Shown: positions 8,465-16,685 of the stretch, one piece after another
How the letters are laid out: the number at the start of each line of letters is the position of its first letter
Position numbering within the stretch: the stretch's first letter is position 1
NCBI GenBank assembly: GCA_026707285.1
Contig: JAPOXD010000016.1
Location: forward strand, 55,744-119,743
Direction of reading: 5' to 3'
DNA from: Chloroflexota bacterium
Lineage (GTDB): Bacteria > Chloroflexota > UBA11872
Length of the DNA: 64,000 bases
The notes under the pieces: model-generated
What the model was told of the DNA's origin: nothing
The model's input: only the letters and a program-made list of their open reading frames with translations
Database searches by the model: none
Program-made: the position numbers and the translations under genes

Positions 8465-9118
8465 ATGACCTTGGAACACGACACCGAAATCTTCATCAGC
8501 GACGCCGCACGCGACTTGGTCCTCGACTTTCGCGCGCGCTCCGACCGGCCCGACAAGGGCGACCTCGCCATGTGGATCGAGGTCACCGGCATTTCGGGCG
8601 CGAGCTTCAGCTACGACATGTATCTGAAGAGCTCAAGCGACGCCGGACCCCAGGACGCGGTCGTGGAGGTCGCCGACGGGCTTAATGTGGTCGTACCCGC
8701 CGGCAGCACCGACCAGCTCGACGGCGCCACCATCGACTACCGCTCCGCTCCGAACGGCGGCGGCCTCTTCGTCGACAACCCCAACACCCCGAGCCCGGTC
8801 GTCGGACCGGCCGCCCGCGAGGTCCCCGCGCCGCAGCTCAGCGGCGCAGTGGCGGATCAGGTCGCGCAGATTCTTGAGCAGCAGATCAATCCCGCCATCG
8901 CCGCGCACGGTGGGCACGCCGAGCTCGTCTCCGTCGAGGACGGCGCGGCCTACCTGCGGCTCAGCGGCGGCTGCCAGGGGTGCGGCATGGCGTCCGTCAC
9001 GCTGACCCAGGGCATCGAGGTGGCCATTCGCGAGGCCGTCCCCGAGGTCACCCGGGTGATCGACGTGACCGATCACGCCTCGGGCACCAATCCCTACTTC
9101 GAGGCCTCGAAGAAGTAG
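8465..9118 (+). CDS. nfuA: Fe-S cluster carrier, NfuA type (degenerate A-type domain plus NifU C-terminal domain)
   Basis: Carrier that holds and delivers iron-sulfur clusters. The 217-residue protein has an N-terminal HesB/IscA-like fold (residues 1-100) with no cysteine, as in E. coli NfuA, where this domain targets clients rather than binding a cluster. The C-terminal Nfu domain (about 135-205) has the cluster ligands in GGCQGCGMASVTL (CxxC). E. coli NfuA regenerates lipoyl synthase, so the location a few genes from lipA is functionally coherent. The ATG at 8465 is chosen; an in-frame ATG at 8456 is equally possible. A TATGAT hexamer at 8414-8419 could be a -10 element. It is divergent from the ATP-grasp gene. 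Confidence 0.9.
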   Translation: MTLEHDTEIFISDAARDLVLDFRARSDRPDKGDLAMWIEVTGISGASFSYDMYLKSSSDAGPQDAVVEVADGLNVVVPAGSTDQLDGATIDYRSAPNGGGLFVDNPNTPSPVVGPAAREVPAPQLSGAVADQVAQILEQQINPAIAAHGGHAELVSVEDGAAYLRLSGGCQGCGMASVTLTQGIEVAIREAVPEVTRVIDVTDHASGTNPYFEASKK

Positions 9119-9131
9119 ATCGGCGCAGTCG

Positions 9132-9923
9132 CTAGTCGGCTGCCTCGAACGTCCGGTCGCTCGAAGGTGCGCTCCGTCCCGGATGCGGCACGAACGGCAC
9201 GCCCTTGAGCCTGAGCCGCAGCGCCTGCCAGTAGATTGCCGCGGTCACGCGCGCCGTCATGAACGGATAGCGAACCAGCGCGCCGGTGAGCGAGCGCGCG
9301 GTCATCGGTCGGCGTCGGAGCGAAAGGGCAGCTTCGAAGAGTGGCGCCGAGTCCCGGATCACCACCATCCGCACGTCGAGATCCTCGCCGGGCACCGTCG
9401 CCGACAGCCGGTATTCCATATCCATGGTCATGAAGGGCGAAACATGTAGGGCCTTGGAGAAACCGGCCTGTAGCTTGCCGCCCTCGCCGGCAGGCTCGGG
9501 CTTCACCACATAGACGTGACGCTCGCCCCACGGCGTGTTGGTGACCTCGGCCACCAACGCCTCGACCCGCTCGCCGTCGGGCGAGAAGCAGTAGTAGACG
9601 CTGATGGGATTGAACACATAGCCGAAGTAGCGCAGGTGGGTGAGCAGCCGAATTGGACCTTCGGGCCGGATTCCCGTCGCCTCGTGGACGCGCCGCCGCA
9701 CGGCTTCGTCGAGCGCCAGGGCCGGATCGCCAAAGTGATCGGCTCGGCGAAACCACGCCAGCGCCGGTCGCCGCGCCGACCAGAGCCAGTGTCCGTCGAA
9801 CACTCCGGGCAGCTCCGCCAGATCGACGTAGGCCATGAAGAGCGGGAAGCGAAACTCGTGCGCGACCGGGCTCCGGCGCCGGTGCGTGACGACGCCGGTG
9901 TAGAGGCAACTCGCGACGCTCAC
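9132..9923 (-). CDS. DUF1365 family protein
   Basis: 263 residues matching the DUF1365 family. The evidence is [25 protein letters not shown] at the N-terminus, ADHFGD and [21 protein letters not shown] in the middle, and [15 protein letters not shown]. Biochemical function is unknown. In many bacteria the gene is clustered with an FAD oxidoreductase and a CFA-synthase-like methyltransferase, as here, suggesting a step in fatty-acyl modification. I place the start at GTG 9923 because it overlaps the preceding stop as GTGA; a longer reading to 9995 would run into the oxidoreductase gene. Confidence 0.88.
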   Translation of the reverse strand: MSVASCLYTGVVTHRRRSPVAHEFRFPLFMAYVDLAELPGVFDGHWLWSARRPALAWFRRADHFGDPALALDEAVRRRVHEATGIRPEGPIRLLTHLRYFGYVFNPISVYYCFSPDGERVEALVAEVTNTPWGERHVYVVKPEPAGEGGKLQAGFSKALHVSPFMTMDMEYRLSATVPGEDLDVRMVVIRDSAPLFEAALSLRRRPMTARSLTGALVRYPFMTARVTAAIYWQALRLRLKGVPFVPHPGRSAPSSDRTFEAAD

Positions 9924-11161
9924 GCGCCGGCCTCCATCGCCCGCGCGACACGCAGGCCGCTCACCACGCCGTCCTCGTGGAAGCCATAGCCCCAATAGGC
10001 GCCCGCGTACCAGGTCCGACGCCGGCCGTTTACCTCGGTCCAGCGGCGCTGAGCGGCGATCGCCGCGCGGTTGAGCATCGGGTGGTGGTAGGTCATGCGG
10101 GCGATCACGGCCGCCTCGTCAATACGCTCGGCCTGGTTGAGCGTGACGCAGAAGGTCTCCGGCGCGTCTAATCGCTGTAGGCGGTTCATGTTGTACGTCG
10201 TGGCCACCCGGTCCCCGCCGTCCGGCGCAATGTAGTAGTTCCACGCCGCCCAGGCGCGGCGCCGCCGGGGAAGCAGCCTCGTATCGGTGTGCATCACGAC
10301 GCTGTTGGCCTGGTAGTCGATGGCCCCAAGGACGGCGCGTTCCTCGGGGCTGGGATCGGCAAGCAGGCGCAGCGCCTGATCGCTATGGGTCGCGAGCACC
10401 ACCTGGTCGAACCGGGCGACATGTCCGCCGACCACGGTGACGTCGACGTGGTCGCGCGCTCGCCGCACGCGGGTCACCGGCGCACGGATATGGATCCGGT
10501 CGCGAAATGGCCGGGCCAGCGCCTCGACGTACTCGCGGGCGCCGCCGTTGATTGAGTACCACTGCGGCTTGCCCCGGATTCCCAGCAGTCCATGATTGTG
10601 GAAGAACCGCACGAACGAGCGAACCGGCATTTGGCCGAAGCGCGCGGGGTCGGTTGACCAGATGGCGGCGCCCATGGGTACCAGATACAACTCACGGAAG
10701 ACGGGTGAGAAGTCCGCGCCTTCCAGGAAGTCGTCCAACGTGAGCCGCTCGTCGGCCTTCAGCAGCTTGGGCGCCCGGCGATTGAATCGCAGGTAGTCGC
10801 GCACCAGCCGCAAGAACGTGGGGCGCGCCAGGTTGCGGCGTTGGGCGAACACGGCGCTCAGCGAAGCCCCGCTGTACTCGATGCCCGTGCGATCGCAGCG
10901 CACGGAAAAGCTCATCTCGGATCGCTGCGTCGGGACGCGGAGGTCGGCCAGGATGCGCAGGAACTCCGGATAGGTCCGGTCGTTGAAGACCACGAACCCC
11001 GTATCGACCGCATAGGTGCGGCCCGCGCAGGACACGTCGATCGTGCGCGAGTGGCCGCCGGGTTCGTCGCCCGCCTCGAAGACCGTGACCTCATGGTGCG
11101 CATGCAACTGGCGCGCCACCACGAGGCCCGACACCCCGGCGCCAATCACGGCGATTCTCAT
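9920..11161 (-). CDS. FAD-dependent amine-oxidase-like oxidoreductase
   Basis: 413-residue flavoprotein. The N-terminal dinucleotide fold [19 protein letters not shown] is followed by [15 protein letters not shown], the typical FAD-binding start of the NAD(P)/amine oxidoreductase superfamily. [14 protein letters not shown] is the second FAD contact strand, and the C-terminal [16 protein letters not shown] closes the FAD site. Members next to DUF1365 and cyclopropane-synthase-like genes are thought to act on lipids (saturase/desaturase-type chemistry), but the substrate here is not determinable. The stop forms GTGA with the DUF1365 start, so they are translationally coupled. Confidence 0.9.
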   Translation of the reverse strand: MRIAVIGAGVSGLVVARQLHAHHEVTVFEAGDEPGGHSRTIDVSCAGRTYAVDTGFVVFNDRTYPEFLRILADLRVPTQRSEMSFSVRCDRTGIEYSGASLSAVFAQRRNLARPTFLRLVRDYLRFNRRAPKLLKADERLTLDDFLEGADFSPVFRELYLVPMGAAIWSTDPARFGQMPVRSFVRFFHNHGLLGIRGKPQWYSINGGAREYVEALARPFRDRIHIRAPVTRVRRARDHVDVTVVGGHVARFDQVVLATHSDQALRLLADPSPEERAVLGAIDYQANSVVMHTDTRLLPRRRRAWAAWNYYIAPDGGDRVATTYNMNRLQRLDAPETFCVTLNQAERIDEAAVIARMTYHHPMLNRAAIAAQRRWTEVNGRRRTWYAGAYWGYGFHEDGVVSGLRVARAMEAGA

Positions 11162-11243
11162 GGGTTGCAGCGTCTCACGTCAGCGACCCGGCTAGACCAT
11201 CGCGCACCGTCAATGACCGGGGTGGCTGCGGCGAAACCCGTCC

Positions 11244-11309
11244 GTCACTCCCGCGAAGGGAGATCCTTTCATAGACCTTCGTCATTCCCGCGAAGGCGGG
11301 AATCCACCC
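11244..11309. repeat. Two copies of the dispersed TTCCCGCGAAGG palindromic repeat
   Basis: Part of the 237-base gap 11162-11398. A degenerate copy at 11244-11261 (GTCACTCCCGCGAAGGGAG) and a full copy at 11281-11309, which contains the palindrome TTCCCGCGAAGGCGGGAA and continues into ATCCACCC. The same core recurs at 18638-18653, 29057-29080, 63886-63905 and 63925-63946. It could form a small hairpin and may act as a REP-like element. Nothing else recognisable is in the gap. Confidence 0.7.
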
Positions 11310-11398
11310 TTCATTGAACCTGGGGCGGCCAGGATTCGCCCGGCCATCCTCTAGCTTGGCTGGATTTCGCAAAGATCTCCGCGGCAAGCAACGCAACG

Positions 11399-12445
11399 CT
11401 AGCGCGGCCGCGCCTGGGATTCCGCAACCCTCGCTGGGGTCAGCAGATGATGCGCCACCACCCACTCTCGTCCCCCGCGGTAGGCGAACAGCTCCTCACA
11501 GGCAATGAAAAAGAGTCGCCACCGCAACAGCCAGAGATTCGCCGCGTCGTTGCCGTAGACGCCCCGAAAGAGCTCAACGATCTGTGGGCGGCGCTCGTCG
11601 AGGTTCCTCAACCAGGCCCTCAAGGTCCGGGCGTAGTGCCGGCCGTTCACGATCCACCGGTCGACCGTTCGCAAGCCCGGCGCGCATTCATGAAAGAGAT
11701 CGAGGCTGGGCATGGCGCCGCCGCTGAAGAACCAGCGCGCCATCCAGCCGTCCTCGGGCTCGAAGGCATAGGCATGGCGCACGTGGCTGAACACGTGCAC
11801 GAAGATTCGGCCGCCTGCGTCAAGCCGCGCGGCCATTTTCGCCAGCAATGCACCGTGATCGCGAACGTGCTCCAGCATCTCGATGCTCACGATGCGGTCG
11901 AAGCGACCGGGAAGCTCATCGGTCGCGGCATTGGCGCGCACCACGGCAAGGTTGCCCAAGCCACGCGCCTGCGCCTCGCCCACGATGTGGTCGCGCTGCG
12001 TGCGTGAGTTGGTCACGGCGGTAATCGTCGACCTCGGGTAGCGCTCCGCCGCCCACAGGCCGAAGGAGCCCCAGCCGCATCCCAGGTCGAGCACGCGCTG
12101 GCCGTCGGCGAGACCGGCGCGCTGCGCGCACAGCTCCAGCATGGCGTCTTCCGCGTCGGCAAGCATCTCGACGCCCGTGGGCCAGAGGCAGCTGCTGTAT
12201 TTGAGCCTGGGACCGAGGACCAGGCGAAAGAACTCGGTCGGCACCTCGTAGTGCTGCCGGTTGGCGGCGTCCGTGGCAACCGCCGTTGGCCCGCTGCGCA
12301 AGGCGCGAAAGCGCTCTTGGGGTTCGCCGCGTCGAAGCGCCCGCAGCCGTCGCCGCAGGGCCAATCGCACGCCGAGACGCAGAACGCCGTCGGGAACCAT
12401 CCCCCGCGCCGCCAGCCGCTCAAACCAGGCCGATTGGCTATCCAC
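11399..12445 (-). CDS. CFA-synthase-family SAM methyltransferase (coclaurine N-methyltransferase-like branch)
   Basis: S-adenosylmethionine-dependent methyltransferase of 348 residues. RLKYSSCLWP precedes the SAM site VLDLGCGWGSFGLWAA. SIEMLEHVRDHGALLAKMA and FVHVFSHVRHAYAFEPEDGW...FFSGGAMPS follow. The FFSGGAMPS and FVHVF patterns fit the coclaurine N-methyltransferase-like branch better than classical Cfa, so acyl-chain methylation or another methyl transfer is possible rather than cyclopropanation. GTG 12445 overlaps the stop of the DUF1295 gene by 8 bases. It belongs with the downstream oxidoreductase/DUF1365 pair as a lipid-modification group. Confidence 0.9.
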   Translation of the reverse strand: MDSQSAWFERLAARGMVPDGVLRLGVRLALRRRLRALRRGEPQERFRALRSGPTAVATDAANRQHYEVPTEFFRLVLGPRLKYSSCLWPTGVEMLADAEDAMLELCAQRAGLADGQRVLDLGCGWGSFGLWAAERYPRSTITAVTNSRTQRDHIVGEAQARGLGNLAVVRANAATDELPGRFDRIVSIEMLEHVRDHGALLAKMAARLDAGGRIFVHVFSHVRHAYAFEPEDGWMARWFFSGGAMPSLDLFHECAPGLRTVDRWIVNGRHYARTLRAWLRNLDERRPQIVELFRGVYGNDAANLWLLRWRLFFIACEELFAYRGGREWVVAHHLLTPARVAESQARPR

Positions 12446-13229
12446 GTCGCCCCAGGAACGGGATGCGCGGAAAGAACGCCGCCGTGGACTCCACGTACTC
12501 GCGGTAGCCGGGCTTGGTTTCGATCATGCTGCGCTCGAGCAGCGTCACCCCCGACACCCGCGCCAGCAGCACCGTCATGACGACCGGTCCGATCAGCGTC
12601 CACCACGCGCCGACGGCCAGTCCCAGGCAGCCGAATCCCCACCACACCACGGCGTCGCCGAAGTAGTTCGGATGGCGCGTCAGTCCCCAGAACCCGGTGG
12701 CAAGCACCCGCCCTCGATTGGCCGGGTTGGCCTTGAACCGCGCCAGCTGCAAGTCGCCGCCCGCCTCGAAGGCGAAGCCGATGGCCCAGAGCACGATGGC
12801 GGCCACGTCCCAGGCAGTCGCCAGGGACGGCTCCGGCTCTCCCAGCGCCGCCAGCAACGGCAGCGCGACCACCCACATCACCACGCCCTGGAGCAGGAAG
12901 ACGGTGAAATAGCTGCGCCACCAGAAGGCGCGCCCGGCATTGGCGCGGAAATTCTGATAGCGCGGGTCCTCGGGCTTTCCGTGATTGCGCCACCCGATGT
13001 GCCCCGCCAGGCGCAGGCCCCACATCGCCACCAGCACTAGCAGCAGCGCGGAGCGCCCGGCATCGCCCGCGCCGAGCCACGCGCTCAGCACCCCGGTCAC
13101 GATGAACCCAAGTCCCCAAAACACGTCCACGATCGACGCATCGCGCAGCAGCAAGCTCACCAGCCACACCAGAGTCATGAAGACGCCGATGGCCGCGGCG
13201 GCGTAGCCAAGCAGCCCGGGATCGGCCAT
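12438..13229 (-). CDS. DUF1295 (steroid 5-alpha-reductase-like) membrane protein
   Basis: Polytopic membrane protein, 263 residues from ATG 13229 (277 from GTG 13271, which starts 7 bases after the moaA stop and may be the true start). Family signatures include LLRDASIVDVFWGLGFI near the N-terminus and GFWGLTRHPNYFGDAVVWWGFG. The C-terminal IETKPGYREYVESTAAFFP resembles the isoprenylcysteine methyltransferase/steroid reductase motif. The reaction is unknown; related proteins reduce or methylate lipid substrates. It is coupled to the methyltransferase gene by an 8-base overlap. Confidence 0.88.
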   Translation of the reverse strand: MADPGLLGYAAAAIGVFMTLVWLVSLLLRDASIVDVFWGLGFIVTGVLSAWLGAGDAGRSALLLVLVAMWGLRLAGHIGWRNHGKPEDPRYQNFRANAGRAFWWRSYFTVFLLQGVVMWVVALPLLAALGEPEPSLATAWDVAAIVLWAIGFAFEAGGDLQLARFKANPANRGRVLATGFWGLTRHPNYFGDAVVWWGFGCLGLAVGAWWTLIGPVVMTVLLARVSGVTLLERSMIETKPGYREYVESTAAFFPRIPFLGRRG

Positions 13230-13278
13230 CAGCTTGGCAAGTGCCGCCGGAGGCGGCAGTCGCGGACGCACACCGGTG

Positions 13279-14328
13279 CTAGCCGCCGATCTGGAACATC
13301 TCGACCTTTTGCACGTCCGGTCCGTGGCCGTCGTCGGTGATCATGCCCGCGCGCGCCTCCGAGTAGCGGTCGCGGCGGTCCCGCCACACGCCGGCGATCA
13401 GCTCGCGCAGCTCCGCGTCCGTGGCGCCGTCCCGCATCGGCGCCCGCAGGTCGGTGCCGCCGAACGCGAACAGGCACGTCAGCAGGTGGCCGTCGGTTGA
13501 GAGGCGCGCGCGCGTGCAGGCCCCGCAGAACGGCTGGCTCACCGACGCGATGACGCCGATCTCGCCGCCGCCGTCGCGATAGCGGAAGCGATTCGCCACC
13601 TCGCCGGGGTAGTTCGGCGGCAGCGGCTCCAGCGGGAACTCGGCCCCGACACGCTCCACGATCTCGTCGGCGGTCACGACCTCGTCCACCTGCCACTGGT
13701 TGAGGTTGCCCACGTCCATGTACTCGATGAAGCGCACCGTGTGCCCGGTGCCGCGATAGCGGCGCGCCAGATCGACGATGGTGTGGTCGTTCACGCCCCG
13801 CACGACCACGCAGTTCAGCTTGATGGGCGAGAGGCCGACGCGCTCCGCGGCCGCGATGCCCTCCAGCGTCGCGTCCACGCCGAAGCCCCGCCCATTCATG
13901 GCGCGAAACACCTCGTCGTCCAGGCTGTCCAGGCTCACCGTCACCCGCTGCAGCCCGGCGTCGGCCAGTGCCTCGGCGTGCCGCGCGAGCAGGTTGGCGT
14001 TGGTCGTGAGCGCGAGGTCCTCGACCGGCAACGCGGACAGCATCGACACCAGGTTCGGCAGGTCCGCCCGCAGCAAGGGCTCGCCGCCGGTCAGCCGGAG
14101 CTTCCGCACGCCAAGCTCCACGAAGATGCCCGCCAGCCGCGCGATCTCCTCGAATGTGAGGATCTGGGACTTCGGCAGGAACGTGTAGTGCTCGCCGTAG
14201 ACCTCGGCCGGCATGCAGTAGGGACAGCGGAAATTGCACCGGTCCGTCACCGAAATGCGCAGGTCGCGCAGGTGACGGCCAAGCGTGTCGACGGGCGTGG
14301 CGGCGATGGCGGCAGGCACGCGGGGCAC
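13279..14328 (-). CDS. moaA: GTP 3',8-cyclase (molybdopterin biosynthesis)
   Basis: Radical SAM enzyme of the first step of molybdenum cofactor synthesis, GTP to 3',8-cyclo-7,8-dihydro-GTP. LRISVTDRCNFRCPYCMPAE holds the N-terminal cluster (CxxxCxxC). The C-terminal cluster is in FCGACTRARLSTDGHLLTCLF, and the protein ends in Gly-Gly, required for activity in the family. GTG 14328 is chosen for the GGAG four bases upstream and a resulting 349-residue length; an upstream frame to 14433 would collide with the divergent gene. No other moa/moe gene is nearby, and its 3' end adjoins the lipid cluster. Confidence 0.95.
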   Translation of the reverse strand: MPRVPAAIAATPVDTLGRHLRDLRISVTDRCNFRCPYCMPAEVYGEHYTFLPKSQILTFEEIARLAGIFVELGVRKLRLTGGEPLLRADLPNLVSMLSALPVEDLALTTNANLLARHAEALADAGLQRVTVSLDSLDDEVFRAMNGRGFGVDATLEGIAAAERVGLSPIKLNCVVVRGVNDHTIVDLARRYRGTGHTVRFIEYMDVGNLNQWQVDEVVTADEIVERVGAEFPLEPLPPNYPGEVANRFRYRDGGGEIGVIASVSQPFCGACTRARLSTDGHLLTCLFAFGGTDLRAPMRDGATDAELRELIAGVWRDRRDRYSEARAGMITDDGHGPDVQKVEMFQIGG

Positions 14329-14426
14329 AGGTCTCCGGTTCGTCCTCACCCTGAGTTTACGCAGTGGGCGGCCCGAATCCGCGTCAGGTACCGTGAGCGA
14401 CCAGACACTCATCGAGGGCGCGCACC

Positions 14427-15296
14427 ATGCCACTACGCGATGTGTCCGAGGTCGAGACGGTCGCGGGCGACTTCAACGACGGCCTGGACCACCCCGAAGG
14501 CGTCACCTGGGGCCCGGATGGGCAGCTCTATGCCGGCGGCGAGGCCGGCCAGGTCTATCGCGTCGATCCCGACAGCGGCGCCATCACCCAGATCGCGCAG
14601 CACGAGGGATTCCTGGGCGGCGTGGCCTGCGATGCCGAGGCCAACGTCTACGTCTGCGCGGCCTATGGCGGCGCGGTCGTGCGCGCCGATTCCGACGGGA
14701 CCGTAACCGAGATCAGCCGCGGCACCGCGGACCTGCCCATGGAAACGCCCAACTATCCCTGCTTTCACCCTTCCGGCGACCTTTACGTCTCCGACTCGGG
14801 CGAATGGGACCACGACACCGGCAGGATCTACCGCGTGCGGCCCGACGGTTCGACGGACCTGGTGAGCGAGGCGCCGCGCTACTTCGCCAATGGCATGTGC
14901 GTCGACGCCGCGGGCGAGTGGCTCTACGTCGTCGAGTCCCAGATGCCGGGCGTCAGCCGCCTGCGCGTGCTTGCCGACGGCACGCTGGGCGAGCGCCAGG
15001 TCGTGGCCACCCTCCCCGGCGACGTGCCGGACGGCGTGCAGTTCGACGTCGAGGGCACGCTGTACATCACGCTCTACACGCCCAGCCGCATCTACCGCCT
15101 CGAGCCCACGGGACGCATCCAGGTCCTCGTGGACGACCCCAACCACACGCAGCTTTCGTCCCCCACCAACATCGTCTTCGGCGGCCCCGACCTCACCGAC
15201 CTCTTCACCGCCAACCTCGGCCGCTGGCACCTCAACCGCCTGCGCATGCCCGTCCCCGGCATCCCGCTGGCGTATCCGGCCCCCATCGCGGTGTAG
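14427..15296 (+). CDS. SMP-30/gluconolactonase-family beta-propeller protein
   Basis: 289-residue protein of the SMP-30/gluconolactonase/LRE-like six-bladed propeller family, whose members hydrolyse sugar lactones with a bound divalent metal. Blade-type repeats are visible: HPEGVTWGPDGQLYAGGEAGQVYRV, GVACDAEANVYVCAAYGG, NYPCFHPSGDLYVSDSG and FANGMCVDAAGEWLYVVES. NG-M and S-x-N-type residues at the inner strands fit the metal site. No signal peptide is seen, so it is probably cytoplasmic. It is a single gene, divergent from moaA. The actual lactone substrate is unknown. Confidence 0.85.
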   Translation: MPLRDVSEVETVAGDFNDGLDHPEGVTWGPDGQLYAGGEAGQVYRVDPDSGAITQIAQHEGFLGGVACDAEANVYVCAAYGGAVVRADSDGTVTEISRGTADLPMETPNYPCFHPSGDLYVSDSGEWDHDTGRIYRVRPDGSTDLVSEAPRYFANGMCVDAAGEWLYVVESQMPGVSRLRVLADGTLGERQVVATLPGDVPDGVQFDVEGTLYITLYTPSRIYRLEPTGRIQVLVDDPNHTQLSSPTNIVFGGPDLTDLFTANLGRWHLNRLRMPVPGIPLAYPAPIAV

Positions 15297-15304
15297 AGAG
15301 TCCC

Positions 15305-15350
15305 TGCCCGAGCCCCTTCCCCTGCCCCTGAGGGGGAAGGCTGGGATGGG
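15305..15350. repeat. C-rich/G-rich inverted repeat after the SMP-30 gene
   Basis: CCTTCCCC and GGGGGAAGG arms (about 15316-15340) can pair around a short loop. Similar CCCTCTCC...GGAGAGG-type sequence occurs at 21570-21646 and around 63848-63870, so this is probably a third dispersed intergenic family. It could serve as a 3' stabilising hairpin for the upstream transcript; no T-run follows. Confidence 0.45.
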
Positions 15351-15447
15351 GGTCCTGTACTGACACCGAAGCCGGGAAGACTCTGCACCGTCACGCCGGT
15401 CCACACGAAGACCCGCCGTGTCGTATCCTTGGACTGTCCTGATTGAT

Positions 15448-15539
<92 letters not shown>

Positions 15540-15554
15540 TCACCGCGTTGGCTG

Positions 15555-15586
15555 CCGCAGGTTCCACCGAATCTGCGGTCTTTTTG
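15555..15586 (+). terminator. Intrinsic terminator in the riboswitch expression platform
   Basis: CCGCAG (15555-15560) pairs with CTGCGG (15573-15578) around a 12-base loop and is followed by TCTTTTTG. It lies between the TPP aptamer and the first structural gene, so it should terminate transcription when TPP is bound. One of very few clear T-run terminators in the window. Confidence 0.85.
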
Positions 15587-15603
15587 TTGATGGCGGTGAA
15601 CGA

Positions 15604-15909
15604 ATGCCCCGGGCGACGCTGGCTCTCCAGGTGTTGCCGCTGAACGCGCCCGACGCGCTGGCGGCCGTTGACGCCGCGATTGCGGTGATCCAGGACAGCG
15701 GCGTTTCGCATGAGGTCGGGCCCATGGAGACCACCATCGAGGGCGACTCCCTGCACGATCTGCTCGACGTCGCCGCGCGGGCGCACGAGGCAGCGGTGAC
15801 GCTTGCCGACGGCCCCGTGCAGACCAACATCCGCATGATCGAAAGCCCGGCGGGCATCGCATCGATGCATGAGAAGACGGCGCCGTTTCGAGAGGACGCA
15901 GGCGAGTGA
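15604..15909 (+). CDS. Thiamine-binding MTH1187/YkoF-family protein
   Basis: 101-residue small cytoplasmic protein. ALQVLPLNAPDALAAVDAAI begins a ferredoxin-like fold, and GVSHEVGPMETTIEGD is the family signature segment. YkoF/MTH1187 proteins bind thiamine or its hydroxymethylpyrimidine moiety. First gene behind the TPP riboswitch; its stop overlaps the permease start (GTGA). Confidence 0.85.
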   Translation: MPRATLALQVLPLNAPDALAAVDAAIAVIQDSGVSHEVGPMETTIEGDSLHDLLDVAARAHEAAVTLADGPVQTNIRMIESPAGIASMHEKTAPFREDAGE

Positions 15910-16685
15910 AACGGCTAGGGCGCAACCTGCGCGACTTTGCACCGGCGCTCCTCCTGATCGCCGGCCTGCTGGCGCTCTGGGAAGTCATTTCGCGGGCCGT
16001 GGAGATGCCGGACTGGCTGCTCCCGGCGCCGTCGGACATTGGCGCGTCGTTCGGCGAGGCCGCGCCTCTGCTCGGTCCGCACGTCGCGGCCACCGTCACC
16101 GCCGCCGCCGCGGGATACGCCCTGGCCCTGGCGTCGGCCATCGTGCTGGCCGCGGCAATCGACCGCTGGGGCCTAGCGCGACGCGCAATCTACCCGCTGC
16201 TGGTGACCTCGCAGACCATCCCCACCTTCGCGCTGGCCCCGCTGCTGGCCATCTGGTTCGGCTTCGGCCTGCTGCCCAAGGTGCTGGTCGTGGCGCTGGT
16301 GTGCTTCTTCCCCATCGTGGTGGCGACGGTCGGCGGGCTGCGCGCGGCCGACAAGGAGATGCTCGATCTCGTGCGCGGCATGGGCGCCAGCGACCGCCAG
16401 CTGTTTTTCAAGGTGCGCCTGCCCGCCGCGGTGCCGTCGGTGATCTCGGGCATGAAGATCGCCGCCACCTACAGCGTCATCGGCGCCGTCATCGCCGAGT
16501 GGACCGGGGCCAGCCAGGGCTTGGGGCTCTATCTGCTGCGGGCGTCGAACTCGTTTCAGACCGACCAGGTATTTGCCGTGATTGCCGTCATCGCGTTGCT
16601 GAGCATCGCGCTGTTCGGCTGCGTTGAGCTTGTGGGCCGCACCGTCGCACCGTGGACGGCGGCCAAGGAGGAGACCGCACGATGA
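15906..16685 (+). CDS. ABC transporter permease for thiamine/pyrimidine precursor (ThiX-like)
   Basis: 259-residue inner-membrane permease of the SsuC/TauC/ThiX type. Hydrophobic segments begin at about residues 10, 55, 95, 125, 180 and 220. The EAA-like coupling loop is seen at MLDLVRGMGASDRQLFFKVRLPAAVPSVISG. The GTG start overlaps the previous stop (GTGA) and its own stop overlaps the binding-protein ATG (ATGA), so it is tightly coupled inside the TPP-regulated operon. Substrate is inferred from the riboswitch and the NMT1/THI5 binding protein. Confidence 0.9.
   Translation: MKRLGRNLRDFAPALLLIAGLLALWEVISRAVEMPDWLLPAPSDIGASFGEAAPLLGPHVAATVTAAAAGYALALASAIVLAAAIDRWGLARRAIYPLLVTSQTIPTFALAPLLAIWFGFGLLPKVLVVALVCFFPIVVATVGGLRAADKEMLDLVRGMGASDRQLFFKVRLPAAVPSVISGMKIAATYSVIGAVIAEWTGASQGLGLYLLRASNSFQTDQVFAVIAVIALLSIALFGCVELVGRTVAPWTAAKEETAR

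Noticed and set aside
15297..15440. tRNA or small RNA before the riboswitch
   Set aside because: No cloverleaf, T-loop consensus or other structure beyond the C/G-rich hairpin; the aptamer starts at about 15448.
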